Below the pieces are notes generated by a model that was given only the letters and a program-made list of their open reading frames with translations, had not been told where the DNA came from and searched no databases. A DNA stretch of 6,894 nucleotides, taken from contig JAEEQO010000159.1 of the NCBI GenBank assembly GCA_016285335.1, positions 1-6,894 of the forward strand, read 5' to 3'. Both the position numbers and the translations under genes were made by a program. Shown one piece after another: positions 6,245 through 6,894 of the stretch. Numbering within the stretch: the first letter of the stretch is position 1; each line of letters begins with the position of its first letter. The stretch is from Victivallales bacterium (GTDB lineage Bacteria; Verrucomicrobiota; Lentisphaeria; Victivallales; UBA1829).

Positions 6245-6273
6245 AATATAAAGTCGCAAAGCCGGAAAATCAA
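6245..6273 (-). promoter_or_regulatory. Sigma70-type promoter for the HAD phosphatase gene
   Basis: On the minus strand, TTGATT (6273-6268) and TATATT (6250-6245) are separated by exactly 17 nt, giving 4/6 and 5/6 consensus matches. Transcription would begin near 6238, leaving a leader of about 60 nt. This settles the start at the ATG at 6177, since longer frames would begin inside the promoter. The rest of 6178-6449 shows no gene. Confidence 0.6.
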
Positions 6274-6408
6274 GCCTTCGGACGGAAAAAAGCCGGGAAA
6301 GCGATGGCGGGAAGCCCGAAAACGACGGAAATATGAGGGAAAATCGTTTAAAATCTAACGAGAATTGAGTATTTCAAAGAACAAAATGATTTTTTTCCGT
6401 GAAATCTC

Positions 6409-6436
6409 TTGACTTTTCTCTGTGCGATGCTACATT
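6409..6436 (+). promoter_or_regulatory. Promoter of the tRNA-Leu gene
   Basis: TTGACT (6409-6414, 5/6) and TACATT (6431-6436) are 16 nt apart. The expected start at about 6443 is only a few bases before the mature tRNA 5' end at 6450, as is usual for a single tRNA unit. TATAGT at 6437 is an alternative -10 but is too far from the -35. Confidence 0.6.
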
Positions 6437-6449
6437 TATAGTAAATCGC

Positions 6450-6529
6450 GCCCGGGTGGCGAAATGGCAGACGCAACAGACTTAAAATCTGTCGGATTTT
6501 CCATGCGGGTTCGAGTCCCGCCCCGGGCA
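6450..6529 (+). tRNA. tRNA-Leu (anticodon UAA)
   Basis: The full cloverleaf is visible. The acceptor stem is GCCCGGG (6450-6456) with CCCGGGC (6522-6528), and A6529 is the discriminator. The D-arm GCGAAATGGCAGACGC is typical of leucine tRNAs. The anticodon stem ACAGA/TCTGT encloses the loop CTTAAAA, with anticodon TAA at 6483-6485. The variable arm (6493-6504) is 12 nt with a GGA/TCC mini-stem, making it class II. The T-arm is GCGGG-TTCGAGT-CCCGC. It reads UUA and UUG codons. The 3' CCA is not encoded, so it must be added by a nucleotidyltransferase. At about 80 nt it is slightly shorter than many leucine tRNAs. Confidence 0.95.
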
Positions 6530-6537
6530 TTTCACCG

Positions 6538-6651
6538 GATTAACGAAGGCATGAAACAGGATCGGAAAATAGCCGAGATCGAAAAAAAGCTCCAAAAAAC
6601 GTTCTTTTTTTTGTTGGATGCACAATAAATCGTAAAAACATTTCGTTAATC
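6538..6651. repeat. 10-bp inverted repeat flanking an A/T-tract segment after the tRNA
   Basis: GATTAACGAA (6538-6547) and its exact reverse complement TTCGTTAATC (6642-6651) bracket 94 nt containing A-runs and an eight-T run (6605-6612). The T-run could end tRNA transcription, although the hairpin before it is weak. The arms overlap a small second hairpin, CGTTA/TAACG, at 6644-6658. In RNA the long arm pair could only form if transcription crosses the T-run. Chance is possible at this length. Confidence 0.3.
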
Positions 6652-6717
6652 TGTAACGATGCTCCGCATCAAAACAAATCAAATCAACCAATACAAATTT
6701 CTGAAAGGAACGACATT

Positions 6718-6894
6718 ATGAACAAAATGACAGTTGCTATCCTGGCACTCGCCCTCACGGGCAGTGTTGCTTTCGCCCAGGGGCAGGGTGCCGGCGGCGC
6801 AGGCCGCGGCGGCGCCCGTGGAAACCGCGGCGGTAACCGCGGCGAGGCCGGCGGTGCTGCTGCCGGTCAGGTTCAGCCCGGTGGCGCGGCCGGT
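6718..6894 (+). CDS. Secreted Gly/Arg/Ala-rich protein (3' partial)
   Basis: I cannot assign this protein to a family. The ATG at 6718 is preceded by a good ribosome site (AAAGGAA, 7 nt spacing). Only 59 codons are in the window. Residues 1-20 form a Sec signal peptide: a lysine near the start, the hydrophobic core TVAILALALTGSV, and an AFA cleavage site before Gln21. What follows is low-complexity sequence dominated by Gly, Ala and Arg with Asn and Gln (GAGRGGARGNRGGNRG, then GGAAAGQVQPGGAAG), so the mature start is basic and probably disordered. It may be an entirely Gly-rich small exported protein, or a linker leading to a folded domain beyond the edge. The gene lies ~190 nt after the tRNA with no clear promoter of its own that I can see. 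Confidence 0.8.
   Translation, partial: MNKMTVAILALALTGSVAFAQGQGAGGAGRGGARGNRGGNRGEAGGAAAGQVQPGGAAG

Noticed and set aside
6178..6273. 32-residue N-terminal extension of the HAD protein from a TTG
   Set aside because: The TTG is the -35 box of a well-spaced promoter, and the extension is Phe-rich with no ribosome site.
5251..6336. Plus-strand 361-codon open frame opposite the HAD gene
   Set aside because: It shows no recognisable motif, while the minus strand carries all four HAD motifs in order plus a promoter. The frame also runs through the repeat and that promoter.

Overview
The window looks like a chromosomal segment of a moderately GC-rich Gram-negative bacterium. The mix of a GH36 alpha-galactosidase, a secreted Gly/Arg/Ala-rich small protein and dispersed palindromic repeats would suit a gut-type Lentisphaerota/Verrucomicrobiota (Victivallis-like) organism. 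That assignment is only an impression from gene content; no rRNA or other marker gene is present to test it.

Layout. (1) Positions 1-1577 (+) hold the 3' part of a GH36 alpha-galactosidase, followed by a strong intrinsic terminator that looks usable from both strands. (2) Convergent to it, 1683-2345 (-) is an Ogt-type O6-methylguanine-DNA methyltransferase. Its first ~50 residues are largely encoded by a dimeric palindromic repeat. (3) Positions 2440-2870 look like a decayed defence locus: a T-rich stretch, two CRISPR-type repeats with one 33-nt spacer (no cas genes in view), and then a 3'-terminal relic of an Eco57I/TaqI-type restriction-modification methyltransferase. (4) Positions 2971-3789 and 3942-5213 (+) are two tandem, separately promoted and clearly paralogous five-helix membrane proteins of unknown function. 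The second has gained a C-terminal Sel1/TPR-like domain. (5) At 5220-5315 a second, better preserved dimeric palindromic repeat sits between convergent genes and supplies the last codons and stop of a HAD-family phosphatase (5290-6177, -). (6) A tRNA-Leu(UAA) lies at 6450-6529 (+). (7) A secreted, extremely Gly-rich protein starts at 6718 (+) and runs off the window.

The genes are mostly single transcription units with their own promoters (TATATT-like -10 boxes at 2922, 3881 and, on the minus strand, 6245-6250), not one operon, so no shared pathway is evident. The parts most worth following are the tandem membrane-protein pair (a recognisable family with no function I can name), the palindromic repeat family that builds gene ends, and the CRISPR/methyltransferase relic.
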